A stretch of DNA of 64,000 nucleotides, from the NCBI GenBank assembly GCA_018798825.1, contig CP076354.1, forward strand, positions 1,877,001-1,941,000, read 5' to 3'. This document shows positions 17,450-26,807 of the stretch, piece by piece (within the stretch, counting starts at the first letter, position 1; each line of letters opens with the position of its first letter). Made by a program: the position numbers and the translations under genes. The notes under the pieces are model-generated. The model was not told the DNA's origin. It searched no databases and saw only the letters and a list, made by a program, of their open reading frames with translations. Source of the stretch: Ochrobactrum sp. BTU1 (GTDB taxonomy: Bacteria; Pseudomonadota; Alphaproteobacteria; Rhizobiales; Rhizobiaceae).

Positions 17450-17612
17450 GTGGCGACCACGACGACCGATGGTAGTGTTTGATCCCGGGAACCTACAACG
17501 TAGGTGGGCGCCATATGCGAAAGCCCACAGGCCTTCACAGGGACAGCTCCCTTAGAGATCAATAAGGCCCCGGGGATGCTGTTACACCTGTCGGGAAGCG
17601 CAGTACGCCGAG
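17450..17612 (-). ncRNA. ssrS: 6S RNA
   Basis: A non-coding, strongly structured stretch directly downstream of zapA and upstream of the folate cyclo-ligase unit on the minus strand, the classic 6S position. On the minus strand, an outer stem pairs CCCGACAGGUGU with ACACUACCAUCGGU, a second pairs CCCCGGG with CCCGGG, and inside are GGCCUU/AAGGCC, GUGGGC/GCCCAC and CCUAC/GUAGG hairpins. 6S RNA binds the housekeeping sigma-factor RNA polymerase. Ends are approximate and the strand is inferred mainly from gene order. An Rfam RF00013 search would decide it. Confidence 0.72.
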
Positions 17613-17682
17613 AACCTATATAGGCGCAGTCAGACCTTAGCGCCAGAGGCGTCAGCCCGAGATACAGAAATCTTTTCGTAGA

Positions 17683-18054
17683 TCAGACAGCGCCCGGACG
17701 GGGAGCGATACGCTTTGCAATCTGCTCAATGCGTTCGGCCAAATCAGAAAGCACACCAGTAAGGGCAGCATCATTCTGATCGGCACTGGTCAGCGCTTCA
17801 TCGCGAGAGCGGCGCAGGGTCTCGATCTCGTTTTCATGTCCCTTGATGCGCTTTTGCGTTTCCGCAAGCTCATCCATCACCATGATACCGGCCATCACTG
17901 TGAGGCGCAGATCGCCTATTTCGCCGAAAGATGATTTGAGATGGGTGACATATTGGTCAAAGCGATCGGCAAGCCCGGAAAGATGTTCTTCCTGCCCTTC
18001 GTCGCACGCCATGCGATATGCTTTGCCATCAATGGTAACGGTTACAGTCGCCAT
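17683..18054 (-). CDS. zapA: Cell division protein ZapA
   Basis: 123 residues. The N-terminus 'MATVTVTIDGKAYRMACDEG' and 'LSGLADRFDQYV' match the ZapA globular domain; a long C-terminal coiled coil follows. ZapA binds FtsZ filaments and helps to bundle the division ring. It begins 12 bases downstream of the DUF4164 gene and is followed by the 6S-like RNA, a gene order kept across many proteobacteria. The pair is divergent from transketolase. Confidence 0.93.
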   Translation of the reverse strand: MATVTVTIDGKAYRMACDEGQEEHLSGLADRFDQYVTHLKSSFGEIGDLRLTVMAGIMVMDELAETQKRIKGHENEIETLRRSRDEALTSADQNDAALTGVLSDLAERIEQIAKRIAPRPGAV

Positions 18055-18066
18055 AGATCCCTTCTC

Positions 18067-18339
18067 CTATCGATCCAGCACGGCGCGAATGGTTTCCATC
18101 GCCGTCACCAGACGTCGCGAAACTTCGCGGTTTGCGGCTTCGAGCCGCTCGGCACGGGCTTCTGACTGGTCGAGTTCCTGGGCTAGACGGCTGCGGTCAG
18201 CATTCATGCGCTGTACCTCTTCCTCGGCTTCGGCGAAATCGCCTTCCTTGTCCAGCCGCAGGTCCACCGCTTGTTCAAGCGTACTGAGTGCCTTTTCCAG
18301 CCGTTCGAGGACCTGCCTGAGGGTCGTTTCGGGTGCCAT
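18067..18339 (-). CDS. DUF4164 coiled-coil protein
   Basis: 90 residues from ATG 18339; the open frame continues to 18438 but the added part lacks the family look. The protein is almost entirely a coiled coil (TLRQVLERLEKALSTLEQ through LEAANREVSRR), rich in E, R, L and A. This matches the DUF4164 family, which stands next to zapA in rhizobia and Brucella. A helper role in division is suggested by position and by the coiled coil, not shown. Confidence 0.82.
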   Translation of the reverse strand: MAPETTLRQVLERLEKALSTLEQAVDLRLDKEGDFAEAEEEVQRMNADRSRLAQELDQSEARAERLEAANREVSRRLVTAMETIRAVLDR

Positions 18340-18633
18340 CCATATCCTTTCCAATGCCAGATCACAGACATCGAATCGCGCCTGCCGGACGGGCATCTTT
18401 GAAAAGACTGTAATAATCGACCGCCCGATAAGCAACAAATGACGAGCCAGACTGGCCGTTCATGCACCGTTATCAGCGCAAAAAAGGCTTTTCAGTGATT
18501 GTCAGCCCATAAATTGCCCGCATTACCCAATCAATCGCAGACTGTTTATTGCCGATAAGCCATCGTTTTGTTGACTCCTCGGTAGCAGGTGCTATGTGTC
18601 CCAAAGCCTTCTGTCGCGCGAGCATCTACAGAA

Positions 18634-18667
18634 TTTAATCGGTTTAAATTGATTAAATCGTTTAGTA
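18634..18667 (+). promoter_or_regulatory. Paired palindromic operator upstream of tkt
   Basis: Two CG-centred, LacI-type palindromes in tandem: TTTAATCGGTTTAAA (18634-18648) and TTAAATCGTTTAGTA (18653-18667). Their AATCG cores are 19 bases apart, the same as at 25036-25062 before the aldolase gene. Confidence 0.5.
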
Positions 18668-18741
18668 TAAGGAGCTCGTGCTTCAGTCCCGAGGCATCGC
18701 CGCAACCCCGTTAAAACCACTCTGGAAAGACGGCTGAGACA

Positions 18742-20736
18742 ATGACGAATTCCGACAAGCAAAACCAGCTGGCCAACGCCATCCGCTTTCTCTCGATCGA
18801 TGCGGTCGAGAAGGCTAATTCAGGCCACCCAGGCCTGCCTATGGGCGCAGCCGACATAGCAACGACTCTTTACACCCGTTTCCTGTCGCACGACCCGCAG
18901 AATCCGCATTGGCCGGATCGCGACCGTTTCGTGCTTTCTGCAGGTCACGGCTCGATGCTTCTTTATTCGCTGCTCTTCCTCTCGGGCTACGAAGACATCA
19001 CCCTTGATGAAATCAAGAATTTCCGCCAGCTCGGCGCACGCACCGCAGGTCATCCTGAATACGGTCATGCCGCTGGTATCGAAACCACAACTGGTCCGCT
19101 TGGACAGGGCATTGCCAATGCTGTTGGCATGGCGCTTTCCGAGCGCGTACTGAATGCACAGTTCGGCGACAGCCTCGTTGACCACTACACCTATGCGATC
19201 GTTGGTGACGGCTGCCTCATGGAAGGCATCAGCCAGGAAGCCCTGTCGCTGGCAGGTCACCTGAAGCTCAATAAGCTGATCGTTCTTTGGGATGACAACA
19301 ACATCTCCATCGACGGCCCGATCTCGCTGTCCGACAACACCGACCAGCCTGCACGTTTCGCCGCTTCCGGCTGGAACACGCTTGCTGTTGACGGTCATGA
19401 TCAGGACGCGATTGCCAAGGCAATTGAACTTGCCAAGGTTTCAGACAAGCCGACCTTCATCGCCTGCAAGACCACCATTGGTTTTGGTTCGCCAAACCGC
19501 GCTGGCACCAACAAAGTCCACGGTTCGCCACTCGGTGCAGAAGAAATCGCTGCAACGCGCAAGGCACTCGGCTGGACTTCTGAACCTTTCGTCGTTCCTG
19601 CTGAAGTTCTCGACGCATGGCGCGTTGCTGGCCTCAATGCTGCGAAGAAGCGTCTGGAATGGGAAAAGCGTCTTGCTGCGGCTAACGCAGAAACCCGCGC
19701 TGAATTCGAACGTCGTATGCGTGGCGACCTGCCTGCAAACTTCGATGACGCGATCAACGAATACAAGAAGAAGCTTTCCGCAGAAAAGCCAAAGGTTGCG
19801 ACCCGTAAGTCGTCCGAAATGGCTCTGGAAGTGATCAACGGCGTTGTGCCTGAAACCCTGGGCGGCTCTGCCGACCTGACCGGTTCCAACAACACCAAGA
19901 CCAGCCAGACCAAGGCTGTTACGCCGGAAAACTACGGTGGTCGTTACATCCACTACGGTATCCGTGAACACGGCATGGCTGCTGCCATGAACGGCATCAC
20001 GCTGCATGGCGGTCTGATCCCTTACTCGGGCACTTTCATGTGCTTCTCGGATTATTGCCGTCCGGCCATGCGTCTGTCGTCGCTGATGGGCATCCGCGTT
20101 GTTTACGTCATGACCCATGATTCGATTGGTCTTGGCGAAGACGGCCCAACCCACCAGCCGGTTGAACATCTTGCAGCTCTGCGCGCCATTCCAAACCACA
20201 ATGTCTTCCGTCCGGCAGACGCTGTGGAAGTTGCAGAATGCTGGCAGATTGCACTGCATTCGAAGGGCACTCCTTCGACGCTCGCTCTGACCCGTCAGAA
20301 CCTGCCAGTTGTGCGTACCGAACATCGCGAAGAAAACCTCTCCGCATTCGGCGCATACGAACTGGCCGCAGCAAGTGGCGATGCAAAGGTTTCGATCTTC
20401 GCAACCGGTTCGGAAGTGGAAATCGCGCTCAAGGCTCGTGACCTTCTCGAAGCCAAGGGCATTGCCACCCGCGTTGTTTCCGTTCCTTGCTTTGAACTCT
20501 TCGAAGAGCAGAGCGATGCTTACAAGCAGGCAACGCTCGGCGATGCACCGGTCAAGGTTGCAATCGAAGCAGCTCTTGCACTCGGCTGGGAACGCTTCAT
20601 CGGCGAAAACGGCATCTTTATCGGCATGAAGGGCTTCGGCGCTTCGGGCGAGATCAACGATCTCTACAAGCATTTCGGCATTACTGCTGAACATGCTGCT
20701 GAAGCCGCGGAAAAGAAACTCAACGCCGCCGCATAA
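18742..20736 (+). CDS. tkt: Transketolase
   Basis: 664 residues, the usual full length. Transketolase moves two-carbon units between sugar phosphates in the pentose phosphate pathway using thiamine diphosphate. Visible motifs: '[14 protein letters not shown]' near the N-terminus (catalytic histidine), the cofactor motif '[13 protein letters not shown]' around residue 155, '[13 protein letters not shown]', '[18 protein letters not shown]' in the pyrimidine domain, and a complete C-terminal domain. Just downstream lie gap and pgk, so the cluster covers the lower pentose phosphate and trunk glycolysis steps. A terminator separates tkt from gap. Possible operators upstream are listed separately. 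Confidence 0.98.
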   Translation: MTNSDKQNQLANAIRFLSIDAVEKANSGHPGLPMGAADIATTLYTRFLSHDPQNPHWPDRDRFVLSAGHGSMLLYSLLFLSGYEDITLDEIKNFRQLGARTAGHPEYGHAAGIETTTGPLGQGIANAVGMALSERVLNAQFGDSLVDHYTYAIVGDGCLMEGISQEALSLAGHLKLNKLIVLWDDNNISIDGPISLSDNTDQPARFAASGWNTLAVDGHDQDAIAKAIELAKVSDKPTFIACKTTIGFGSPNRAGTNKVHGSPLGAEEIAATRKALGWTSEPFVVPAEVLDAWRVAGLNAAKKRLEWEKRLAAANAETRAEFERRMRGDLPANFDDAINEYKKKLSAEKPKVATRKSSEMALEVINGVVPETLGGSADLTGSNNTKTSQTKAVTPENYGGRYIHYGIREHGMAAAMNGITLHGGLIPYSGTFMCFSDYCRPAMRLSSLMGIRVVYVMTHDSIGLGEDGPTHQPVEHLAALRAIPNHNVFRPADAVEVAECWQIALHSKGTPSTLALTRQNLPVVRTEHREENLSAFGAYELAAASGDAKVSIFATGSEVEIALKARDLLEAKGIATRVVSVPCFELFEEQSDAYKQATLGDAPVKVAIEAALALGWERFIGENGIFIGMKGFGASGEINDLYKHFGITAEHAAEAAEKKLNAAA

Positions 20737-20742
20737 TAATCA

Positions 20743-20771
20743 AACGCCGGCGTTAAACACGCCGGCGTTTA
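20743..20771 (+). terminator. Terminator after tkt
   Basis: AAACGCCGGCGT / ACGCCGGCGTTT hairpin ending in T residues. Confidence 0.85.
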
Positions 20772-20859
20772 CCTTTCCAGTTGTGGGCGTTCCCAAACGC
20801 GTTCAACTGTTTTATCAAGCCACTGCATATGCAGAACCCTTTCGGGAGATTTAGAGAAA

Positions 20860-21867
20860 ATGGCAGTTCGCGTCGCAATTAACGGTTTTGGCCGCATCGG
20901 CCGTAATGTCCTCCGCGCTATCGTCGAGTCGGGCCGCACCGACATTCAGGTCGTTGCGATCAACGATCTCGGCCCAGTGGAAACAAACGCGCATCTTCTG
21001 CGCTATGACAGCGTTCATGGTCGTTTTCCAAAGGAAGTGAAAGTCGCTGGCGACACCATCGACGTCGGCTACGGACCGATCAAGGTTCACGCTGTTCGCA
21101 ACCCGGCTGAACTGCCGTGGAAGGAAGAAGGCGTCGATATCGCTCTGGAATGCACCGGCATCTTCACCGCACGCGACAAGGCAGCTCTTCATCTTGAAGC
21201 TGGCGCAAAGCGCGTTATCGTTTCGGCTCCTGCCGATGGCGCTGACCTTACCGTTGTCTATGGCGTCAACCACGACAAGCTGACGAAGGACCATCAGGTC
21301 ATTTCCAACGCTTCTTGCACCACCAACTGCCTTGCGCCAGTGGCTCAGGTTCTCAACGATGCAATCGGCATCGAAAAGGGCTTCATGACCACGATCCACT
21401 CCTACACGGGCGACCAGCCGACGCTGGACACCATGCACAAGGATCTCTACCGCGCACGCGCAGCAGCTCTTTCCATGATCCCGACTTCGACGGGTGCTGC
21501 AAAGGCTGTTGGTCTGGTTCTGCCAGAACTCAAGGGCAAGCTCGACGGCGTTGCAATCCGCGTTCCAACCCCGAACGTATCGGTTGTTGACCTGACCTTC
21601 GTTGCCAAGCGCTCGACCACTGTTGAAGAAATCAACAATGCGATCCGCGAAGCTGCCAATGGCCGCCTCAAGGGCATCCTCGGCTACACCGATGAGCCGC
21701 TCGTTTCGCACGACTTCAACCACGATTCGCATTCGTCGATCTTCCACACCGACCAGACCAAGGTCATGGACGGCACCATGGTGCGCATCCTGTCGTGGTA
21801 CGACAATGAATGGGGCTTCTCGAGCCGCATGAGCGACACTGCAGTCGCTTTCGGCAAGCTGATCTAA
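20860..21867 (+). CDS. gap: Glyceraldehyde-3-phosphate dehydrogenase
   Basis: 335 residues. The N-terminal '[15 protein letters not shown]' is the nucleotide-binding start, '[13 protein letters not shown]' holds the catalytic cysteine, and '[13 protein letters not shown]' is the C-terminal family motif. The enzyme converts glyceraldehyde 3-phosphate to 1,3-bisphosphoglycerate. It leads an operon: a glycolipid-binding-family gene starts 9 bases downstream and pgk follows. '[11 protein letters not shown]' after the second strand differs slightly from the commonest NAD-enzyme sequence (NDL-D), so cofactor preference is best left open, though NAD is most likely. Confidence 0.98.
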   Translation: MAVRVAINGFGRIGRNVLRAIVESGRTDIQVVAINDLGPVETNAHLLRYDSVHGRFPKEVKVAGDTIDVGYGPIKVHAVRNPAELPWKEEGVDIALECTGIFTARDKAALHLEAGAKRVIVSAPADGADLTVVYGVNHDKLTKDHQVISNASCTTNCLAPVAQVLNDAIGIEKGFMTTIHSYTGDQPTLDTMHKDLYRARAAALSMIPTSTGAAKAVGLVLPELKGKLDGVAIRVPTPNVSVVDLTFVAKRSTTVEEINNAIREAANGRLKGILGYTDEPLVSHDFNHDSHSSIFHTDQTKVMDGTMVRILSWYDNEWGFSSRMSDTAVAFGKLI

Positions 21868-21876
21868 GCAGCTTCA

Positions 21877-22446
21877 ATGTTTCGCTCCCTTCTCCCCACC
21901 GTTGCGCGCTGGCGTTCGCTGGAAGGAGAAGGGCTCGAACATCTCAATATCACGCCCGCCGGTAACACTTTCAACGCCACTGGCGTTATCATCGGCGAGC
22001 GTGGCGATGTTCCCTACGGTGTACGTTATAGCATCGATTGCGCGAGCGACTGGCGCGTATTCCATTTCCTCATCGAAACGACATCCGGCTTAATGCTCGA
22101 ACTCAAATCCGATGGAAATGGGCACTGGACGACCATGGCCGGAGACGCATTACCTGAGTTTGATGGTTGCATGGACATTGATCTGGCAGGGACACCCTTC
22201 ACCAATAGCCTGCCGATCCGCCGTCTGGGTCTGACGCCCGAAAGCGGCACGGTACAGCTCGACATGCTTTATGTACCGTTCAATAGTTTCCGCCCGCTGC
22301 GAGACAGCCAACGATATACTTGTCTTAAGGAAGGCAAGCTTTACCGTTACACTGCCGCTGATCGCACGTTCACCGCTGAATTGCCTGTCGATGAAGACGG
22401 GCTTGTCACTGATTACCCAACCCTGTTCCAGCGCCTGCCTGTCTGA
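21877..22446 (+). CDS. Putative glycolipid-binding family protein
   Basis: 189 residues starting 9 bases after the gap stop. The segments '[20 protein letters not shown]', '[18 protein letters not shown]' and '[20 protein letters not shown]' match the PF06475 putative glycolipid-binding family, whose function is poorly defined. No signal peptide or membrane helix is evident. The striking point is its place between gap and pgk, genes that are usually adjacent; the very short gap to gap and 47 bases to pgk imply cotranscription. A role tied to glycolysis is possible but unproved. Confidence 0.78.
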   Translation: MFRSLLPTVARWRSLEGEGLEHLNITPAGNTFNATGVIIGERGDVPYGVRYSIDCASDWRVFHFLIETTSGLMLELKSDGNGHWTTMAGDALPEFDGCMDIDLAGTPFTNSLPIRRLGLTPESGTVQLDMLYVPFNSFRPLRDSQRYTCLKEGKLYRYTAADRTFTAELPVDEDGLVTDYPTLFQRLPV

Positions 22447-22493
22447 AAGACGAAAACCTGCAGGCCGCCGGAAAAAGCCCCGGGAGAAATATC

Positions 22494-23684
22494 ATGAGTT
22501 TCCGTACCCTCGATGATGTCGACGTCAAATCCAAGCGCGTTCTGGTTCGTGTTGATCTCAACGTGCCGATGGCAAACGGCGAAGTAACCGACCTCACCCG
22601 TATCGAACGTATTGTTCCAACCATTGCGGAACTGTCGAAAAAGGGTGCCAAGGTCATCCTGCTCGCTCATTTCGGTCGTCCAAAAGGCGTTGCGTCCGAT
22701 GAAAACTCGTTGAAGCATGTCGTAAAGCCGCTTTCGAAAGTGCTCAGCCATGGCGTACATTTCGCTGAAGACAGCATTGGCGACAAGGCGAAGGCGGCAG
22801 TTGATGCGCTGAAAGAAGGCGACGTTCTGCTTCTCGAAAACACGCGCTTCCACAAGGGCGAAGAAAAGAACGATCCGGAATTCGTGGCAGCACTCGCAGC
22901 CAATGGCGACATCTATGTCAATGACGCCTTCTCGGCGGCACACCGCGCGCACGCTTCGACTGAAGGTCTGGCGCATGTGCTGCCAGCCTATGCAGGCCGC
23001 GCCATGCAGGCAGAACTTGAAGCGCTTGAAAAGGGCCTCGGACAGCCAGCCCGTCCCGTTGTAGCAATCGTTGGCGGCGCCAAGGTTTCGACCAAGCTCG
23101 ACCTTCTGTCGAACCTGATTGAAAAGGTCGATGCACTGGTGATCGGCGGCGGCATGGCCAACACTTTCCTCGCAGCCCAAGGTCACGATGTCGGCAAGTC
23201 GCTTTGCGAGCATGACCTTGCTCATACCGCACGCGAAATCATGGCCAAGGCTGAAAAGACCAAATGTGCCATCATCCTGCCGGTTGATGCGGTCGTGGGC
23301 TGGCACTTTGCTGCCGATACACCAAACCAGACCTATGGCGTGGAATCGGTGCCAAGCGACGGCATGATTCTGGACGCAGGTGCGCTTTCGACTGACCTGA
23401 TTGCATCGGCCATCGATGATGCCGCAACGCTCGTCTGGAACGGCCCGCTCGGCGCATTTGAGCTGCGTCCGTTCGATACAGCAACAGTCAAGACCGCCAA
23501 GCATGTTGCCGCCCGCACCAAGGCTGGCAAACTTGTATCGGTCGGCGGCGGCGGCGACACCGTTGCAGCGCTTAACCATGCGGGCGTTGCAGACGACTTC
23601 ACCTATATCTCGACCGCTGGCGGCGCTTTCCTTGAATGGATGGAAGGCAAACCACTTCCCGGCGTTGACGTGCTGAAGAAGTAA
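22494..23684 (+). CDS. pgk: Phosphoglycerate kinase
   Basis: 396 residues. The N-terminal '[11 protein letters not shown]' and 'LAHFGRPKG' bind 3-phosphoglycerate; '[13 protein letters not shown]' and '[11 protein letters not shown]' near the C-terminus belong to the nucleotide domain and hinge. The enzyme makes ATP from 1,3-bisphosphoglycerate. It is the last gene of the gap operon and ends at a strong terminator. CGGGAGAAATATC precedes the start codon as a ribosome site. Confidence 0.98.
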   Translation: MSFRTLDDVDVKSKRVLVRVDLNVPMANGEVTDLTRIERIVPTIAELSKKGAKVILLAHFGRPKGVASDENSLKHVVKPLSKVLSHGVHFAEDSIGDKAKAAVDALKEGDVLLLENTRFHKGEEKNDPEFVAALAANGDIYVNDAFSAAHRAHASTEGLAHVLPAYAGRAMQAELEALEKGLGQPARPVVAIVGGAKVSTKLDLLSNLIEKVDALVIGGGMANTFLAAQGHDVGKSLCEHDLAHTAREIMAKAEKTKCAIILPVDAVVGWHFAADTPNQTYGVESVPSDGMILDAGALSTDLIASAIDDAATLVWNGPLGAFELRPFDTATVKTAKHVAARTKAGKLVSVGGGGDTVAALNHAGVADDFTYISTAGGAFLEWMEGKPLPGVDVLKK

Positions 23685-23689
23685 GAAAA

Positions 23690-23721
23690 CAAAAAAGCCC
23701 GGGGTTTCCTCCGGGCTTTTG
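23690..23721. terminator. Bidirectional terminator after pgk
   Basis: AAAAAAGCCCGGGG-TTT-CCTCCGGGCTTTT lies between converging genes pgk and the sugar dehydrogenase gene. Confidence 0.9.
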
Positions 23722-23723
23722 CT

Positions 23724-24872
23724 TTATGATTTCGGTGTCAGCTTTAGAAGACGCCCGGGATTGTCATCCTCGATCACCCAGATCGCACCATCTGGCCCGA
23801 CGGCTACGTCACGCATACGATTTTCCATCGCAAAACGTTCGGCTTCATTCGGCTGACCATCGCTGTTGATCATCACACGGATCAGCGCCATTGACGAAAG
23901 GCCGGCGATCAGCGCAGAACCATTCCAGTCGGCAAACATCTTTCCCTTGTAGAATGCCAGACCGCCCGGCGAGATCACCGGCGTCCAGAACAGCATAGGC
24001 GCTTCAAACTCAGGCCGCGTGCTGTGGCGCGGGATCGGACGGCCACTATAATTGTCGCCATTGGAAACAACCGGCCAGCCGTAATTGAGACCCGGCTTGA
24101 TGAGATTGAACTCATCGCCGCCGCGCGGTCCCATTTCATGCTCCCACAGCTTGCCGTCCGGCGCGAATGCCAGACCATAGGGATTGCGATGCCCCGTCGT
24201 CCAGGTCAACGCTTTGATGCCACCTTCCTCAGCCTTCGGATTGTCCTTTGGGGTTGAACCATCGAGGTTCATACGCAGGATCTTGCCCATCGGCGCATTG
24301 TCATCCTGTGCGGTTGCGGGCGACATGCGATCGCCAACCGACAGGAACAAATGCTTCTTATCAGGCGCAAACGCGATCTTGCCACCGGGTTGCCCGCCCT
24401 TGGCAGGTGTCGCCTGCTGCCAGATTGCCTTTAGATCCTTAAGCTCGGCCTTGCCCTTGCCTTCAGACAGCGTTGCACGCGCCAATATGAGCGCGCCGCC
24501 ACCATCTTCCGGCATGACATAGGTGAAATAGATCGCCTTGCTCTTGGCAAAATCAGGCGCAGGAACAACATCCAATAGACCGTGCTGGCCGCTGAACAAA
24601 ACCTCCGGCACGCCTGAAACTTCCGTCTTCTCACCCTTTTCTGTTACGACAAAAATCTTGCCGCCCTTCTCGGTGAGGATCAGTTTGCCGCCCGGCAGAA
24701 ATGCAATCGCCCATGGTGTGTCAAATTCCGCCACTGCTGCCACATTGAAAGGCAATTCAGTGGTGGCTTCCCTGCTTCCTGCATTGATGCTCTCCGCAAA
24801 GGCGGTCTGAGCCGGAAGGGCGATCATCGATGCAGCCAGAATGAACGGCAGGCTTAGTAGGGCACTTCGCAT
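23724..24872 (-). CDS. PQQ-dependent sugar (sorbosone-type) dehydrogenase, periplasmic
   Basis: 382 residues with a signal peptide (MRSALLSLPFILAASMIALP, cleavage near FAE). The mature part is a six-blade beta-propeller of the glucose/sorbosone dehydrogenase family (YliI/Asd group): 'DTPWAIAFLPGGKLILTEKGG', 'GQHGLLDVVPAPDF', 'GHRNPYGLAFAPDGKLWEHE', 'MGPRGGDEFN'. The histidine in 'GQHGLL' and the arginine/asparagine in 'GHRNP' are the expected catalytic and cofactor contacts. Such enzymes oxidise aldose sugars outside the membrane with PQQ. Whether this organism makes PQQ is not shown by the window. It converges on pgk and is divergent from the aldolase gene. Confidence 0.88.
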   Translation of the reverse strand: MRSALLSLPFILAASMIALPAQTAFAESINAGSREATTELPFNVAAVAEFDTPWAIAFLPGGKLILTEKGGKIFVVTEKGEKTEVSGVPEVLFSGQHGLLDVVPAPDFAKSKAIYFTYVMPEDGGGALILARATLSEGKGKAELKDLKAIWQQATPAKGGQPGGKIAFAPDKKHLFLSVGDRMSPATAQDDNAPMGKILRMNLDGSTPKDNPKAEEGGIKALTWTTGHRNPYGLAFAPDGKLWEHEMGPRGGDEFNLIKPGLNYGWPVVSNGDNYSGRPIPRHSTRPEFEAPMLFWTPVISPGGLAFYKGKMFADWNGSALIAGLSSMALIRVMINSDGQPNEAERFAMENRMRDVAVGPDGAIWVIEDDNPGRLLKLTPKS

Positions 24873-25035
24873 CTCTCCTCCTTATAATTGATATCCTTTA
24901 GATGGGATTCTCAGGCGTCATGTCAAAACCAAATGGGGTTTAAATCGCATATTCGTCTGTCGAATCTGGAATATTAGTTCTGCACGCCAATTAGAGCAGA
25001 GTTCTGACAGCCGGTAAGAAAACTTTTCCCGGCTA

Positions 25036-25062
25036 AATCGTTTGAAAAAATTTCAATCGTTT
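25036..25062 (+). promoter_or_regulatory. Paired AATCG operator upstream of the aldolase gene
   Basis: AATCGTTT...CAATCGTTT with cores 19 bases apart, aligning with the 27-base block 18637-18663 upstream of tkt (outer AATCG and AATCGTTT identical). The second half, TTTCAATCGTTTCA, resembles the Cra/FruR type of operator. Confidence 0.5.
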
Positions 25063-25194
25063 CAACCACTTGTGCTGCCATTTTGTTGGCCTAACTCTTC
25101 TGCTATCGAAAATGAATATGTGTCTTGAGAGCGGCTGAGGCTCTTTGCCCAGCTTCCCAATATTGCCCCTTGCGGGGCCTTAAGGAGCTAACAC

Positions 25195-26220
25195 ATGACC
25201 GAACGTCTTGAAGATATTGCAATTGCACTCGTCGCAAACGGCAAAGGAATTCTGGCTGCGGACGAAAGCTCCGGCACCATTGCAAAGCGTTTTGAAAGCA
25301 TCGGCCTCGCCTCGACCGAGGATTCACGCCGCGATTATCGCGAAATGCTGTTCCGCTCTGACGAAGCGATGAAGAACTACATTTCCGGCGTCATTCTTTA
25401 CGATGAAACCATCCGCCAGAAAGCCAAGGACGGCACGCCGCTTGTCGATCTCATTCGCAAGGCAGGTGCGGTGCCGGGCATCAAGGTGGATGCCGGTGCC
25501 AAGCCACTTGCAGGCTTTGAGGGCGAAACCATCACCGAAGGTCTCGACGGTCTGCGTGAGCGCCTCAACGAATATTATGGTTTCGGTGCCCGCTTTGCGA
25601 AATGGCGTGCCGTAATCTCGATTTCTGATGGACTTCCGACATGGGGAGCGGTCAAGCAAAACGCGCAGGCCCTCGCCCGTTACGCAGCACTCTGCCAGGA
25701 AGCAGGCATTGTGCCGATCGTTGAGCCGGAAGTGCTGATGGATGGCAAGCCGGGCGATCATTCCATCGACCGTTGCTACGAAGTCACCGAATGGGTGCTC
25801 AAGACCGTCTTCACCGAGCTTTACGACGCACGCGTCAGGCTTGAAGGCATGATCCTGAAACCGAACATGGTTATCGACGGCAAGAAGGCGCGCAAAGCCT
25901 CTGTCGAAGAAGTGGCCGAAAAGACTGTTCGCTGCTTCCGCAACACTGTCCCTGCCGAGGTGCCGGGCATTGCCTTCCTTTCCGGAGGTCAGACCGGCGA
26001 AGAAGCAACCGCGCATTTGTCGGCAATGAATGCCAGCTTCGATATGCCGTGGAAAATGACCTTCTCCTATGGCCGTGCGCTGCAGGCAGCCTCTCTGGAA
26101 GCCTGGGGCGGCAAGGATGAGAATGTTGCCGCTGGCCAGCGTGCCTTTGCGCATCGCGCCAAGATGAACGGCCTTGCTGCAACTGGCGGCTGGAAGAAAG
26201 ACCTCGAACAAGCAGCCTGA
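25195..26220 (+). CDS. Class I fructose-bisphosphate aldolase
   Basis: 341 residues of the Schiff-base (class I, eukaryote-like) aldolase family. 'KGILAADESSGTIAKRF' is the diagnostic N-terminus; the reactive lysine lies in 'LEGMILKPNMV' (about residue 222); 'SGGQTGEEAT' binds phosphate and 'FSYGRALQAASL' ends the barrel. It cleaves fructose 1,6-bisphosphate in glycolysis and works in reverse in gluconeogenesis, without metal. 'CTTAAGGAGCTAACAC' sits before the ATG as ribosome site. It stands alone, with an operator-like block about 135 bases upstream that is shared with tkt. Confidence 0.97.
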   Translation: MTERLEDIAIALVANGKGILAADESSGTIAKRFESIGLASTEDSRRDYREMLFRSDEAMKNYISGVILYDETIRQKAKDGTPLVDLIRKAGAVPGIKVDAGAKPLAGFEGETITEGLDGLRERLNEYYGFGARFAKWRAVISISDGLPTWGAVKQNAQALARYAALCQEAGIVPIVEPEVLMDGKPGDHSIDRCYEVTEWVLKTVFTELYDARVRLEGMILKPNMVIDGKKARKASVEEVAEKTVRCFRNTVPAEVPGIAFLSGGQTGEEATAHLSAMNASFDMPWKMTFSYGRALQAASLEAWGGKDENVAAGQRAFAHRAKMNGLAATGGWKKDLEQAA

Positions 26221-26235
26221 ACGATACTGCATGAT

Positions 26236-26276
26236 AAAAGGCCCGGTTTAGCGCATGAGCCGACCGGGCTTTTTAG
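26236..26276. terminator. Terminator after the aldolase gene
   Basis: AAAGGCCCGGTT ... GACCGGGCTTTTT hairpin between converging genes. Confidence 0.85.
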
Positions 26277-26437
26277 TTTTCAGTAAAATGAAACCCGACC
26301 GCCATCGCCATGGCAAAGATCGCAAACGCCGCGATCTTCCAAAAATCGCCACGCTTCTTCAATCCCGGCCAGCCAAGTGGCTTGATGATGTGCAAGCCCA
26401 TCAGGGCCATAAGCAGCACAGGCAGGACTTTGAACAC
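26273..26437 (-). CDS. Small membrane protein of unknown function
   Basis: 54 residues if it starts at GTG 26437, which has GAGAGGTG 5 bases upstream; the open frame continues to 26485 without another good start. The peptide has two hydrophobic segments, 'VFKVLPVLLMALMGLHII' and 'FWKIAAFAIFAMAMAVGF', joined by a short basic loop (LKKRGD), so both ends probably face the same side of the membrane. Short conserved two-helix proteins of this sort are common in rhizobia but I do not recognise a named family. It converges on the aldolase gene across a shared terminator. Confidence 0.6.
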   Translation of the reverse strand: MFKVLPVLLMALMGLHIIKPLGWPGLKKRGDFWKIAAFAIFAMAMAVGFHFTEN

Positions 26438-26644
26438 AAAACACCTCTCACGCACCCTTTTGGCCCAGCAATCAGCATCCTGCAAGCCTCATCAATTTAT
26501 GCTGTGGTTGTGATACACTTATTCATCTTAAGTTTCATGGACGAAGCTTTGATCTTGGGCGTAGACTTAACCCCGGAGGAGATGAAAAGCGCGTGGAGGA
26601 GACCAGGCTAATCAGCCCTGTCTTGCGCTTTCATCCAGCGTGTT

Positions 26645-26751
26645 CGAGCATTTCCAGCAAAAGTGGGAACCGGTTTTGCGTCTGGAAATGCTTAAAAACA
26701 AATAGATAGAGCGGTTTCAGTGACTCAGCATTGGCTAAAACCACTCTATCA
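26645..26751 (+). repeat. Intergenic repeat, family C copy 4
   Basis: Complete copy. The terminal stem reads TAGAGCGGTTTCA / TAAAACCACTCTA, again with a paired change relative to copy 1. The stretch 26440-26644 before it shows nothing I can call a gene. Confidence 0.88.
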
Positions 26752-26757
26752 CGATGC

Positions 26758-26783
26758 TTAATCGGATCATCTGATCCGATTAA
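26758..26783. repeat. Perfect 12-bp-arm palindrome before prpE
   Basis: TTAATCGGATCA-TC-TGATCCGATTAA, immediately after repeat C copy 4 and 24 bases before the prpE start. It may be part of the repeat mosaic or an operator. Confidence 0.6.
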
Positions 26784-26807
26784 GCGCGTGCTTCTGGGAG
26801 GAACAGC

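Noticed and set aside
20108..20404. Minus-strand frames inside tkt and similar long antisense frames in gap, pgk and pyk
   Set aside because: They are shadows of genes with intact catalytic motifs on the other strand.
26255..26611. 118-codon plus-strand frame after the aldolase gene
   Set aside because: It starts inside a terminator and is antisense to a small membrane-protein frame with a good ribosome site.
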